NCBI GenBank assembly: GCA_949316235.1
Contig: OX438745.1
Location: forward strand, 1,741,001 to 1,805,000
DNA: 64,000 nucleotides
From: Oegoconia quadripuncta
Taxonomy: Eukaryota; Arthropoda; Insecta; Lepidoptera; Autostichidae
Direction of reading: 5' to 3'
Part shown: positions 32,052-43,193 of the stretch, piece by piece
How the letters are laid out: each line of letters opens with the position of its first letter
Position numbering within the stretch: position 1 is the first letter of the stretch
Program-made: the position numbers and the translations under genes
Notes under the pieces: generated by a model
Seen by the model: only the letters and a program-made list of their open reading frames with translations
The model's database searches: none
Told to the model about the DNA's origin: nothing

Positions 32052-32612
32052 TTTTCTAACTTCAAACTTCAAGCATTTATTTCAACGTAAGATACATGAT
32101 ATCATTTGTTGAATGACAATTTAAATCTACTGGAAATAAAAAAGGTTTATTCAATGACCAAAGAAAGTTTATTGCATTTATCTGTCAGTCAGTATGTCCA
32201 AGCTACTACCGCTTCGGAAAGGGAAATCATCTGTGGGAAAAGAAGCGACGCAAGAAACCCACAGGATCATTGTTGTCCTTGTTTTTTTAATAAAGTATAT
32301 AATTAATACAATTTCATTAATTTTGGGGAGCTGGTCGAAGTATACCAAGCGTGTTTTCCATTCTACCTGAATGACAAACACGCTTGGTGACTAATTTTAT
32401 AATAACCGTTTTTTGCTAGTGCTATTTTGACATGATCTTTAAATTTTTCCTCAGTTAGATTAATGATATTCTCAGGTATAAGGTTATAAAAGCGTATACA
32501 GTGTCCCACAAATGATGTATTAACTTTGCTTAATCTGAACATAGGAGTAGCCAATTTGTTCTTATATCTCAAATTTAAATTATGCTTCTCACTATTTTTG
32601 GGGAACACAGAA
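32052..32612 (-). pseudogene. NL-B non-LTR 3' end
   Basis: The minus strand encodes FRLSKVNTSFVGHCIRFYN, then ENIINLTEEKFKDHVK and NGYYKI. The 3' UTR has AGCGGTAGTAGCTTGGACAT and ends AATAAATGCTTGAAGTTTG. Confidence 0.68.
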
Positions 32613-33111
32613 ATATTTTTTAATAATTGATGTAGTTAATTGCTGACAAAATAATCTGTTGATCTAATGAACCATTGACGTAAAAAATTATTGATACAAT
32701 AAATGGTTGACCTGTTACACTGTTGACGAATTGGTTTTGATATAATAAAAGTTGATCTAAAGAATGTTGATTTTAGGTACCAATCCCTTTGCACAGTACG
32801 CAGCAAAATAAAAACATTGAATGTTTAGTTGGCGATCCTTGACGTCGATAGTCAACTAACACCTGTTAGATGTGGTATAAACTCATATACCTGAAGTCTA
32901 GGTCAAGAGATCAGGTAAATTGCCAACTATAGCGTAATTTATGATGCAGTAACCACAAGGTTATGGTCAATGGCGCCATCATGCCAACATTAAGATGGAG
33001 TGTGGAGATTTATAAAATATACTGCCCTGCAATATCCAGTAAGTGTCAGTATGACCCCGCGGCGCAGAATGAAGCCCGCAAGGTCAATATCACCGATATA
33101 TAACTGCCAGT

Positions 33112-33318
33112 GTTTTTTTTTTATTCACAACGGATTAGCACTTAATCTCTTGATATGAAGATGAGGCCGAAGGTAGAAGCGTACTGACCCGGAAACCTTA
33201 TCTTATTTGGGGGACTGGATATCTTATCTCTGACAATTAGAACACAACAAGGCTATTAACGTTGTTGCTTGGCGGCAGATTTAGATAAGATGGTGGTAGC
33301 TAGCCTGGCGGACATTTA
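33112..33318 (-). mobile_element. SINE-A, 5'-truncated, left half of a head-to-head pair
   Basis: Poly-T, ATTCACAACGGATTAGC, body to CCTGGCGGACATTT, then directly abuts a plus copy. Confidence 0.8.
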
Positions 33319-33626
33319 AGTGTAAACAACATTGGGTGTATGAATTGGAGGTCGTAGGTTCGATCCCCAGAGGGGTATATGTTTAAGTACTCTGTTTGGT
33401 TGGTGGTAGGGCATTTCAAATGTCCGTCTAGCTAGCTACCACCATCCTATCCTAAATCTGCCGCCAAGCAGCAATGTTAATAGCATTGTTGTGTTCCGGT
33501 TGTCAGAGAAAAGTCCCACAAATAAGATGGTGTTTCCGGGTCAGTACGCTTCCACCGTCGACCTCATCTTTACTTAACATCAGGTGTGATTGAGGTTAAG
33601 TACTAACCCGTTGTGCATAGAAAAAA
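33319..33626 (+). mobile_element. SINE-A, near full length, right half of a head-to-head pair
   Basis: Starts within the head (GTAAACAACATTGGGTG), B-box GGTTCGATCCCCAGAG, ends CCGTTGTGCATAGAAAA. Confidence 0.83.
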
Positions 33627-33663
33627 GTCTTTATCTGAATGAACTATGTTGCCTATTGTCCAA

Positions 33664-33935
33664 CTCGAGCAAAATCAAATCAAAAACATTTTATTCAGTA
33701 TATGATACAAATATCATTTATTAAAAGTCGACATGTGTGTTTAAACTACATAGGTACATCGCCTTACAAGGCGCTATGGTTGGTGGAAACTCCGTGACAA
33801 CACATCTTTTGAAATGGTTTCGATCTTTACAACATAATTAAGTTACATATTACAAAACAAAAGCAATTAACATAAGCGTAGTTAACTCGATATGGAATTC
33901 ACACCAGACCTTATCGCCTAAGTAATCATCAATTT
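33664..33935 (-). mobile_element. NL-D 3' UTR fragment
   Basis: CAAATCAAAAACATTTTATT, GGTTGGTGGAAACTCCGTG and AGACCTTATCGCCTAAGTAA match the family. Confidence 0.65.
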
Positions 33936-34000
33936 ATAAGGCTTTATAGTGTGGGAAAATACCGAAGAGTGTCGGTAGTCCACAATATTCCTTAAGGGCA

Positions 34001-34312
34001 TTTTTTTTATGCACGACGGGTTCGTAGGTACTTGACCTCAATCACACCTGATGTTAAGTGAAGATGAGGTCGAAGGTGGAAGCATACTGACCCGGAAACC
34101 CCAACACATTTTGGGGACTGGCTATCTTATCACTGACAACCGAAACACAACAATGCTATTAACATTGCTGCTTGGCGGCAGATTTAGATAAGATTTAAAA
34201 TGCCCCACCACCAACAAAACCGAGTACTTAAACATGTACCCCGCTGGGGATCGAACCCGCGACCTCCGAATCGTAAACCCAATGTTGTTTACATTGAGCC
34301 ACGGAGGCGGTT
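34001..34312 (-). mobile_element. SINE-A, near full length
   Basis: Poly-T, ATGCACGACGGGTTCG, to GAGCCACGGAGGCGG; about 20 bp lost near GATAAGATTTAAAATG. Confidence 0.85.
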
Positions 34313-34364
34313 AAAATATTCATCGACAGAGTAAAAACAGTTTCGTATTAACGAGGTCTTATAG

Positions 34365-36010
34365 GCCCGTATTAATAAACCATTCTCAAGATTGAGAACA
34401 CTCTTGTGATCGGTCTCAAGTAAACGTGTTGATTAATAAACCTAACTTGAGACCTAAAACGCACGTGAATACTCAAGCTATACTCACTTGAGAGGTGCGC
34501 CGAGTTTCACATAAGGTAAGTGATACAAATAAGGCCTACCTAATTTCAAACACTCATATCTTTATAAATATTCAAAGAAGGTATTAAATAAAACCATGGT
34601 GTTATTGTTCGGTTTCCAAATTTTAAGTAATTAACAAAAAATATTATAATTTTTTATCAAAAACAACTTAAACAGAAGAAATTCTGGAACCTTAGCCTTA
34701 GGCCTTATTAAAACATAGTGATTTAACAAAGCCTGCATACTTAAATTGTAGAAATGTTGTTATTAGAGTAATAAATATATAAAAATATGTATTTCTGAGT
34801 CTTTTAATAAGTGTTTCCATGAGATCCTTGCATAACTTCATAAGTTATTTTATTAAACATTTTGCTTAAATTGCTTAGTCTTAATTGAAGTTGCATATTA
34901 ATAAGAAATGAAAAATTATATTAAAAAAAACTTATCCATACAAACAAAAATTAGCAAAGTAACATATCTTTACAAAAATATTACAAAATATTTAAAAATT
35001 AAATATACTTTGATAGGCCTTAATTAAACGAGGTAACTAAATAAGGCCTTGTAACAGTCTTACTCATAATACTAGTAAAGTAAACTAAGAAAATCATTAT
35101 TCATTGGTAGTAGTAGTAGTATAAGCCGTTGGTACTCTGTATGCCGCTGGGCCCGGGAAGATTTTCAAGACAATTTTGATTTCAGAAAATTTTATTATAC
35201 GGCTGACGAAATCTTTTTCTTGCGCTTTCGTGAATATAGCGTTTCTCCCTAAACTCTAGTGTAAAACACCACTTTTTAGATGATTTCTAATGGTTCTTCT
35301 AGGAACGCCATATTGTACCGAAGCTTTGTAAGTCGACAGTCGCTTACAACGTACATCATTAAATGCCACTCTCAAGCTTTCCTCGGACCACGTAGCTCGT
35401 TTTGGACTTGGAGAAGACATACTAAGATAATCGATCTGTAAATAAACATAATAAGGTTAAAATTCAATAGACATCTATTAAGGCCTATGGTCACAAATAA
35501 GGCCTATTATAAAAGCTAGGCCTTATTTAGTACATTACACTTCATAAACATCTTAAGCTGTATTTAATTCGCATATTCTAAAAATTATAATTTAGAGTTA
35601 TAGTTACCTTTTTAATGAGCTATATTGTGATCTTCATTCATTACTTGTAACAAAACTTCAAAATACAACGTATTAAAACTCGATAGAAATTACGACAATT
35701 TTATAACGCGCCATGAAAACGCCCATACTTCGCAAACGACCGACCGCCACTGTCACTGTGAACGCGAGCGGGCCGCTCGCGCACTGTTTGCCGATCCATG
35801 GCGCTGTTGTCTATGCGTGTGGTAAATATTTTTCATGTAAATATATTTTAATCAACTTTTCGGTGCTACAGGCCTTAATTGAGCATAGGCCTTATTTGTA
35901 TCAGGTACCTTATTAATAAACGAAACTCAAGACCAGAAACATTCGCCGCTGACGCGAATTCTTGAGAAGTGATCTCAACTAAGTAGACCTCGCGGGCCTT
36001 AGTTTCGCTT
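34365..36010 (-). mobile_element. Decayed pogo/Tigger-like DNA element
   Basis: About 1.6 kb with imperfect inverted subterminal regions: TACAAATAAGGCCTA near 34520 and its complement near 35885, and TATTAATAAAC plus CTCAAG motifs near both outer ends. About 11 copies of a TAAGGCCTTA-like motif are scattered through it. It encodes one HTH fragment. The exact ends are not resolved. Confidence 0.55.
35160..35420 (-). pseudogene. Pipsqueak-type HTH transposase fragment
   Basis: The minus strand starts MSSPSPKRATWSEESLRVAF and includes YGVPRRTIRNHLKSG, the helix-turn-helix of pogo/Tigger transposases. A TAG follows residue 54; the frame then continues SLGRNAIFTKAQEKDF and RIIKFSEI before losing similarity. 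The catalytic DDE domain is absent. Confidence 0.65.
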
Positions 36011-36240
36011 AAAATAATTTATGGGTATAGACTTCAATTCGTGACCTATTATAAATATTTAGTGTCATGCAATATGCATTTCTGCTATACAAGCTTGTTG
36101 TTTTACGTAGAAGCACAAGTCTATCTAGGTACCTACAGTTCTCGAGGCGTAAGCTCAGCTTTGCATTTGTGTGAGTGACGTCAAGCTGCTAGCGGTACAA
36201 GAGGTGAAGTGCGGCATGTGCGCGGCAGGGAAGCGACGCG

Positions 36241-37200
36241 CTGCCGAGGGGGTCGCGCCTGACCGTGCGCTCGAGATGCTACGGCAGAACGCACACCGAC
36301 GGGCGCTGACGCTCTGGCGGGAGCGCCTTGTGATACAAGGCTGCGCCCGCCAACGCGCCGTCGGAGCCGTTCTGCCGAACTTCGAAGCATGGATGGGGAG
36401 GAAAGGCTGCGTCACCTACAGGTTGACTCAGATACTCACCGGGCACGGGTGCTTCGGTGAGTATCTGAGTCGAATCGGACGGGAGGAGACGGCACGATGC
36501 CACCACTGCGCGTCCGACCAGGACTCCGCCCAGCACACGCTGGAGGACTGCCCGGCGTGGCAGTCCGAGCGTAGAGACCTGGTCGACCGGATCGGACGAG
36601 ATCTGTCCCCGTCAGCATTAGTCGCGGCTATGCTGGCGAGTGAGGAGGGTTGGAGGGCAGCGGCCTCCTTCTGCGAGGCAGTCATGCTCCAGAAGGAGGC
36701 CGCAGAGCGGGATCGGGAGAGGGCCGATCCCGCTCGCAGGAGGCGACGTCGGGGGGGCGGCAACGCTCGCTAGCCCCCCCTGCACGTCGCCTGAGGGTCG
36801 CGGGCGGCTACATCTCGGGGCGATGTAGTCGTCGGACGCGGCCCGGGAGAGGATGACACCCCCCGGAGCGACCGGGGGGGTGTCGTCGCATCGGGCCCTG
36901 TCGCGCCTCATACCACCCGCTGATTGCGGTGTGAGACTCGACAGCGCCCCCCGTGGAGGGCGCGCTAGCCGCCCTCCGGGAACGGGCCTCCCCTTGTGAG
37001 GGGGGGCAGGGCGGGGGGGGGCCTGGAGCCGCTTATGCGTTCCCAGGTCCTCCCTACTGCCGAAGAAGGTCGCCGCGGGGTTTTAGTGGGTATCCCTCCC
37101 GTCAGGGAGGGGAGTCCCACATAACCGTCTCGCCGTCCCCCAGGCGAGCGGTACGCGTAACGCATTTCCCCGCGAAAAAAAAAAAAAAAAAAAAAAAAAA
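36241..37200 (+). mobile_element. 5'-truncated R1-clade non-LTR retrotransposon
   Basis: 960 bp of GC-rich DNA ending in an A-tract of about 26. It is bordered by the 14-bp duplication AGGGAAGCGACGCG (36227-36240 and 37201-37214). It encodes the end of the second frame, then about 400 bp of 3' UTR. A related 3' end lies at 58424-58568. Target-primed reverse transcription explains the 5' truncation, A-tail and duplication. Confidence 0.9.
36243..36773 (+). CDS. R1-clade reverse transcriptase C-terminus (partial)
   Basis: About 176 residues to TAG, continuing APDRALEMLRQNAHRRALTL. Then comes TYRLTQILTGHGCFGEYL and a zinc-binding CHHCASDQDSAQHTLEDC arrangement (C-x2-C-x8-H-x4-C), typical of the C-terminal domain of R1-clade elements (after RT). 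The last part is Arg-rich. The open frame extends backwards into MITE-1 by chance. The catalytic RT is absent, so this copy is dead. Confidence 0.85.
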   Translation, partial: AEGVAPDRALEMLRQNAHRRALTLWRERLVIQGCARQRAVGAVLPNFEAWMGRKGCVTYRLTQILTGHGCFGEYLSRIGREETARCHHCASDQDSAQHTLEDCPAWQSERRDLVDRIGRDLSPSALVAAMLASEEGWRAAASFCEAVMLQKEAAERDRERADPARRRRRRGGGNAR

Positions 37201-37339
37201 AGGGAAGCGACGCGCAGCGGACACGCCGCGCCTCAGGCCGCGTTTAAACAATGCGCGGGACGCGCTGCGCCACAAGCCGTATCTCTATCTGTGTGCACTC
37301 ACACAAATGCAAAGCTGATCTTACGCCTCGAGAACTGTA

Positions 37340-38354
37340 CCTGGTTAGTGAGGAAGTATCGACTAATGTTTAGAAATAGGTTTAGACGCAAGTATGCAAT
37401 AGTAGTAATCAACTGCTCACTTGGTGAACCCGAATGACCGCACTGATCTCCACTGGCAAGTGATGGATCCCAACCCCATATGGCTATAGGTTGAGACTAC
37501 AAACGCACACACAGATAGTCGCAGGAAGAATAGAAAGAATGCAGAAGGTCTCTGACAGCGAAAAGCACCAAAGCACAGTCACTTTTCGACACAACGCGCA
37601 CGGTGGTCGTAAGGTCTCTGCTCCACTGTCAGCACAGAGTACTTTTGTATATACTGTCAGAGGTCAACAGTAGGCGGAGGTGGGTGCGGGGAAGGGGGCC
37701 GCACCGTACATCAAAGAACACGAAATGGGCAAGTTGACCACAGATTGGTAGATATTACTTGCATCTAAATATTCCAAACAACTAATTATATACAACGTAA
37801 TCGATAATAAGTAACAACGCCGAATCGTAATCGCAAAAACCGAATGGTTGCACCTCTAATTTTAAGTTTATTGTCTAAATCGAGAATTGAATAGTCATTA
37901 GAGTAATTATCGTTGCCACGTGGCAGCACGGCCTGATTGAACCATTCCATGTTTATTGTTTAGGTAAACAGCGCTTTGATGTTCGCTAAATTAACTGTTT
38001 GGTTTTATTGGGAGTTGTTCTAAAACACTTCCTCTCAATTATATTTTGTTTATCGTTTCTAGGAATAGTTTAGTGGATAACTACCCAGGTTATTTATGAA
38101 TTTAAAATATAGAAAACTGCCAAGAGGATCAATGATCAAATCATCCAATTGCGTAGTGAACAAGGAAGATTTAGCTCAGACGGTCTTAGTAGAACCTGGC
38201 CTTACCTGTATATTAATCTGGCCAACATTACGTGTTATTTAATATTACTTACCTTCTTCAACTTCTTTGACATCATATTTAAAAACAGCAAACGAATACT
38301 TATGGACCTATCAACAAAAAACAAAAATAAATAAATACATAATTCCACAACACG
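37340..38354. other. Unclassified DNA
   Basis: No supported gene or window-internal repeat. Confidence 0.4.
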
Positions 38355-38470
38355 TCACACGTACACGCACGACCCCCCCACACCCCCCACCCCCCGGCCC
38401 ACACACACACCACCACATACACTCCCCCATACACTACACACACGCATATACACATGCACACACAAGCACA
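38355..38470. repeat. C/CA-rich low-complexity tract
   Basis: Runs of C and CACA (CCCCCCACACCCCCCACC) followed by ACACACGCATATACACATG. Confidence 0.85.
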
Positions 38471-38579
38471 TTCATACACTTCACAAGACGAAAACACTAT
38501 TTATTTACATTTTATGTATCTTATTCATTTAAGTACTTTTATAGTTTAAGTATAAATATTGTCTAAATTTAATATTGAG

Positions 38580-38820
38580 TTTACAGACTATGCACCTTAG
38601 GTCGCCCGTCACACGAGCAAAACGTCGACTAGTAAACTCAATAAGGGGGTCTGGTTGAAAACCAGCGCTGAGCAGCAGCTAGTCTCTGTCAGCATTATGC
38701 TAAACCAGATCCTTTTGTTACAAAAGTGGTATTGTCCTATGTTTATTTACTAATGTAAGTACCTAATGTTAAGTATATTGCGCAAATAATGTTGTGACAA
38801 TAAACGATTTCTTTCTTTCA
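38580..38820 (+). repeat. Probable non-LTR or SINE 3' end
   Basis: AAGGGGGTCTGGTTGAAAAC, CTGTCAGCATTATGCTAAAC and a final TGACAATAAACGATTTCTTT have the look of a retroposon 3' UTR; no second copy in the window. Confidence 0.4.
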
Positions 38821-39301
38821 ATTTAAGAGCTATGCTCTTGTCGGTGGTGTAATGACCACGTCTCTCTACTTTCCGCCCTCGTTTTAATCTCTACGTCACG
38901 ATATTCACCTTTTCTTTCAATTGGTCAAAGTAATTACGCCTAGGTCTTCCCCTTCATTTCAGTTAGTTACCTACCAAACTAAAATAATTTTTGGTTTAAC
39001 TACAATTATATTCTGAGAATTAATTAGCTGCCATAATTATTGTCTGGTGGCAGCAATACGTCTCAGGGGGACTGAAAATCAGATTGCTGATATTTATAAG
39101 TAAACTGTAATTTGTCTTTTAGAACTCCTTCCATACATGATGAATTTTTGATTTTATTCCGGTTTTTATTTCCAAAAATTTGATAGTTGCGAGGTGTTTC
39201 TTACTCTTGTTTGATGAAAATCGGTTAAGCCGTCCCTTAGATATTTAGCTTTTAGCGCAGTTTTTTGTGGATTTCGTAGTCTATAAAGGGATTTCCAATT
39301 G

Positions 39302-39308
<7 letters not shown>

Positions 39309-39370
<62 letters not shown>
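39309..39370. repeat. AT dinucleotide microsatellite
   Basis: 31 TA/AT units without interruption. Confidence 0.95.
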
Positions 39371-39373
<3 letters not shown>

Positions 39374-39465
39374 TGAACGTGTGTTTTAGCTATGTTTGGT
39401 CGAAATCTTTTAATTATAGTTGTATAGTTTTCTTTCGCGTCATAATCGGGGTGTTTGCACATATA

Positions 39466-39625
39466 CCGGGTGATTTTTTTTACCGTAAGGAAAAAATAGG
39501 GCATATTAGGTAAGTGAAATAGAAGGTATTGGCATAGGTAGTTTAATTTTTTTTTTGGTTTCAAAACCACCATCGAATAACGCGTTGTGTCATTACTTTA
39601 TTAAATTAAATAAATAAAAAACTTA
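39466..39625. repeat. Dispersed repeat shared with 2660-2856
   Basis: ACCGTAAGGAAAAAATAGGG and GAAGGTATTGGCATAGGTAG; shorter copy. Confidence 0.75.
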
Positions 39626-39707
39626 GATAAAATATGAGTACCAAATAAATTTCGCATGATACGAGCCCTACGAATCTCGCCAGTTGCATATTAATCTGGA
39701 TTTCTGG

Positions 39708-39765
39708 ATTCATTTTCTTGTTTTTTTCCAAAATCAAAATGGTTTTGGAAAAAACAAGAAAATGA
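39708..39765. repeat. 22-bp near-perfect hairpin
   Basis: CATTTTCTTG..CCAAAA pairs with TTTTGG..CAAGAAAATG around a 9-nt loop; one T/A run differs by 1. Confidence 0.8.
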
Positions 39766-39770
39766 AACTA

Positions 39771-39935
39771 CCCTTCTTTTTTTTTTTATATGAGAGGGCG
39801 ACAAACGAGCATGCGGGTCACCTGATGGAAAGCAATCACCGCCGCCCATGGACACCCGCAACACCAAAAGGGTGACAGATGCGTTGCCGGCCTTTGAGGA
39901 AGGTGTAGGCTCGTTTCTTGAAGGTTCCAATGTCG
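39771..39935 (-). mobile_element. Rep-G retroposon fragment
   Basis: Poly-T, GAGAGGGCGACAAACGAG, CATGGACACCCGCAACACC, to TTTGAGGAAGGTGTAGGCTC. Confidence 0.78.
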
Positions 39936-41180
39936 TACTCGTTCGGGAATACCTTATATTTCACTTTTCACATTTGTGGAACATAATACTTAAATTTTCT
40001 TTTCAAACTTTGGCTATTGGCCACACGGCTCTGTAATACTCTATAAGAACGAATCTATCGACGCTGTTCAAACAGGCAGCAAATGGGTGAGCAAATAAAA
40101 AGAAAAGCGAAGAAAAACCCGGAACTACCGGATGCAGCGCCCCCACTTCCGCTCACGACGGAAGTCCCTTCGACACGTCGCCTTACGACTTTTTACGAGG
40201 GAACTAAAAGATGATGGAGTCGGATTTAGAGATTTATTTTTTTATTTTAAGAACACAAACAGTCAAAGCATAATACAAGAAACATATTGGTAAAATAATA
40301 ATTCTTTGACAAACAGTGTCCACAGATAAAATATACCAGAACTATAAGAGACAAATACATCGGCATGCCCAAAAAAAAAATTTTATGTACCTATGTGCAA
40401 TGGATCCCAAAAGCGCACGAACAACCACAGCCCCGATTACTACGACATACAGAGATTAAAAATATTTACAGATTTTGCACTTCCTGCCGCGATATGTTCG
40501 ACAAAGGAGATAGTTTTTTTTGTTTGAAGGTTTGGCTAGATATTGTACATCATGTTAGAATATTCTGCAACTCTAATGACACTAATTGAAAGGAATAAAT
40601 TATCATTTATAGCATCCAGTAAAAAGCAGAAGATTTTTTTGTAAATGTTATATTGTAACACCGATATACTTTACCTTGAGTGACATTGACATGTTAAAAA
40701 AATTAAATAGGGATGCAAATTAATTTCCAAAAAAATCGATCGATTGATTCGAATCGCAAAACGATTTCGTATATAAAAAATCACAACCCTTCCTCCGTAA
40801 TCTGGTAAAAAAGGAAGTCGAACGAAATCAATTTATACGATCAGTGTCCTATAATGAACCCAAATGAACATTATTATAATAAAAAAATCAATTTGTAAAA
40901 TAAAAATGCAACGTCACTCGCTGACTTACCGCCAAAAAGCCTTTTTTTGTTTTGTTCAATGATTGATGAGTGTTTTTTTTTTACTTTGGATTCTTGTTTT
41001 TTTGAGATCTATCGTCAGTTGCCTATGTAGTGTTGCCAATTTCTAAAACATTTAAAACTCTTCTGCTTTTTAAATACAGAACCTCATTAGATATCAGTAT
41101 TATTCTGTAATTCCTACTATTTTGCTCTATATATTCGCAAGTTGTACATATCCTAGCCAAGATTAATCCATCACCTTTCC
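39936..41180. other. Unclassified AT-rich DNA
   Basis: No supported gene. A 28-bp scrap (TGCAACGTCACTCGCTGAC, near 40907) recalls 27407. Confidence 0.45.
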
Positions 41181-41450
41181 CAAAGTCAATCAATCAATCA
41201 ATCAAATACGCTTTGTTGTTTAAATAAGGAAGGTACATTTAAATATCTTATAGAAACTACAAATTAGGCGGCCTTATCGCTAACAGCGATCTCTTCCAGA
41301 CAAACCTATCATCACGGAATTCAATACGAGTATTTAAGTAGGTTAGCACAAATAATTTCTTAATTGTTAAGTACATCTGAAAGTTCTGCATATTGAAATC
41401 AAAAAGTGTTATCTTATAGGTATGCAAAACATTAATAAGCACTAGGTATA
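41181..41450 (-). mobile_element. NL-K non-LTR 3' end
   Basis: TCAA microsatellite, AAATACGCTTTGTTGTTTAA, GGCGGCCTTATCGCTAACAG; relatives at 45762, 46056 and 51176. Confidence 0.62.
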
Positions 41451-41695
41451 TGTGATGAGAAACAATAATTACTAAATAATCTGAACAAATAAAATATATC
41501 CATACAATTTATACCAATACATACATGTTATTTACATATATGTGATATATAATAATAATATCTATATTAATAATATAATATATATAATATGATATATAAT
41601 AATAATTAATAATTAAATACATAAGTTTGGGGGGATTACTATAACTGGTAATATAGTATATATAATTTACCGGTCGAAAGTAAAGTAGATGTAAG

Positions 41696-42448
41696 CTATT
41701 GAAGAAAAAGCACCTTGACTTGAGCTTTAAATATATTGAAAGATGGAGAGCGACGAATAGATTCAGGAAGAGAGTTCCAGAGGCGAGTAGCTTGCAAAGT
41801 GAAGGACTGGCCGTATGATTTAGACAAATTTTGAGGGACATACAGACGAAGACTGTCAGAGGAACGTAAGGGAAGACTGTGAGTGGAAGACAGGAATTGA
41901 AATTGTTGTTTAAGATACTGAGGGGTCTTGGGATTGAACAACACGGAATAAAGGAGGGAGAGAATATGCACATCCTTGCGACGACGAATGGGGAGCCACT
42001 TGAGTTGGTTGCGATATTCGGAAACGTGGTCAAATTTCCGTAGACCAAAAATGAATCTGATTGCAACGTTTTGTAATCGGTCGAGTTTGTTTATCAAATC
42101 TACTGTGGCATCCGCGTAGCAGCAGTCTGCGTAATCCAGAATAGGTAAGAGAAGTGACTGTGCTAACGCAATTTTGGTGGCAGTAGGCAAGAAATTGCGC
42201 AGTCTATTTAAGGATTTCATGGACGCAAAAATTTTCCTACTGACTTCAGCGACTTGGGGACGCCAGGAGAGTGTTCTGTCAAAAATTATGCCAAGGTTTT
42301 TAACATTCTCGCTGTACAAAATCTTGACACCATCAAACACAATTGGAGGGAGTTGCTCAAAGTCAATTCTTGAAATAAGTGTGTTACTGTCTAAAATTAT
42401 AGATTGACTTTTTGCAGGATTAACCAAAGTCGTACAATACATGTACAC
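41696..42448 (-). CDS. Non-LTR reverse transcriptase C-terminal half (Jockey/CR1-like)
   Basis: 250 residues on the minus strand to the stop at 41696. Recognisable blocks are VKNLGIIFDRTLSW, the thumb-region RLRNFLPTATKIALAQSLLL, PILDYADCCY, RLQNVAIRFIFGLRKFDHVS and a C-terminal LWNSLPESIRRSPSFNIFK. These follow the catalytic palm of Jockey/CR1-type second frames. The catalytic motif is absent; the copy is 5'-truncated and upstream sequence is non-coding. An AT-rich microsatellite (41545-41625) lies beyond the stop. Confidence 0.8.
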   Translation of the reverse strand: MYMYCTTLVNPAKSQSIILDSNTLISRIDFEQLPPIVFDGVKILYSENVKNLGIIFDRTLSWRPQVAEVSRKIFASMKSLNRLRNFLPTATKIALAQSLLLPILDYADCCYADATVDLINKLDRLQNVAIRFIFGLRKFDHVSEYRNQLKWLPIRRRKDVHILSLLYSVLFNPKTPQYLKQQFQFLSSTHSLPLRSSDSLRLYVPQNLSKSYGQSFTLQATRLWNSLPESIRRSPSFNIFKAQVKVLFLQ

Positions 42449-42948
42449 TGTATTTATATTTCGTGTGAAAAAAGTTTCAGGAACTTTTCATATCGTTACA
42501 ATCCTAAAATTAAAATCGTATACTCATGTCAATTGGTGTAGAAAACTACAATTAGAATATGTTGCTATGAACTTTAATCTAGGCTAATTAGATTTTGCTA
42601 GGAAATTCACCCTAGATGTACGGGATAGCGAATGAAAGGGAAAGTAAAATGGACTGTATGAAACTAATTTGGCTAAATGAACAGGAAAACACGGATATGA
42701 GGCGGAAAGTAATTAATATTGCAAATAAATAACGTATAAATCACAACCGAACCAGGAATCTTGACTAAAATCAAACGATGACAGCAAAGATGTATAAAAT
42801 ACAAAAGTCAAACAAAAAGACAATTATAATAACCAAGGAGTTTGATACACTAGACATACATATTCCACGCACTGGGGTTAAGTCATCGTCAATAAAACAA
42901 TACATATCACATTCATTTATTGTGTGAGTACAAGCGTCTAACTAAAAT

Positions 42949-43193
42949 TATGAATGCGAAAGTTTTACATGTTTGTTTGTTGCGCAATCACGGCGAAACG
43001 GCTAAATTTGGATGAAAGGTATATAGGTAGAACATACCCTGGATTAAGACATAACATAATTTTTATCCCGATATTATTATTATTATTAAATTCTTTATTA
43101 CATAAATCGATAAAGTGATTAGTTTCCGCGGGATAAAGAAATTTCGCCGATATGGTAATTTCAAGCAGGCGAAGCCGCGGGCAGAAAGCTAGT
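42949..43193 (+). mobile_element. Lep1-like non-autonomous Helitron
   Basis: ACTAAAATTATGAATGCG to GCCGCGGGCAGAAAGCTAGT, with an internal ATT microsatellite (43073-43087). Confidence 0.72.

Larger units (their letters stand above)
36136..37337 (+). mobile_element. MITE-1 copy carrying a nested R1-type insertion
   Basis: Outer ends match MITE-1 and are flanked by TA (36134-36135, 37338-37339). The total of 1202 bp equals the 228-bp MITE plus a 960-bp insert plus a 14-bp duplication, so the boundaries are exact. Confidence 0.9.

Noticed and set aside
35713..35916. 67-codon plus-strand frame
   Set aside because: Lies inside the pogo-like element with no domain and no splice support.
36155..36911. 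Overlapping minus- and plus-strand frames around the R1 insert
   Set aside because: High GC makes stops rare; only the frame with the zinc-binding C-terminal domain has family support.
39307..39573. 88-codon minus-strand frame
   Set aside because: Its C-terminus is the AT microsatellite (alternating Ile-Tyr) and the rest is a dispersed repeat.
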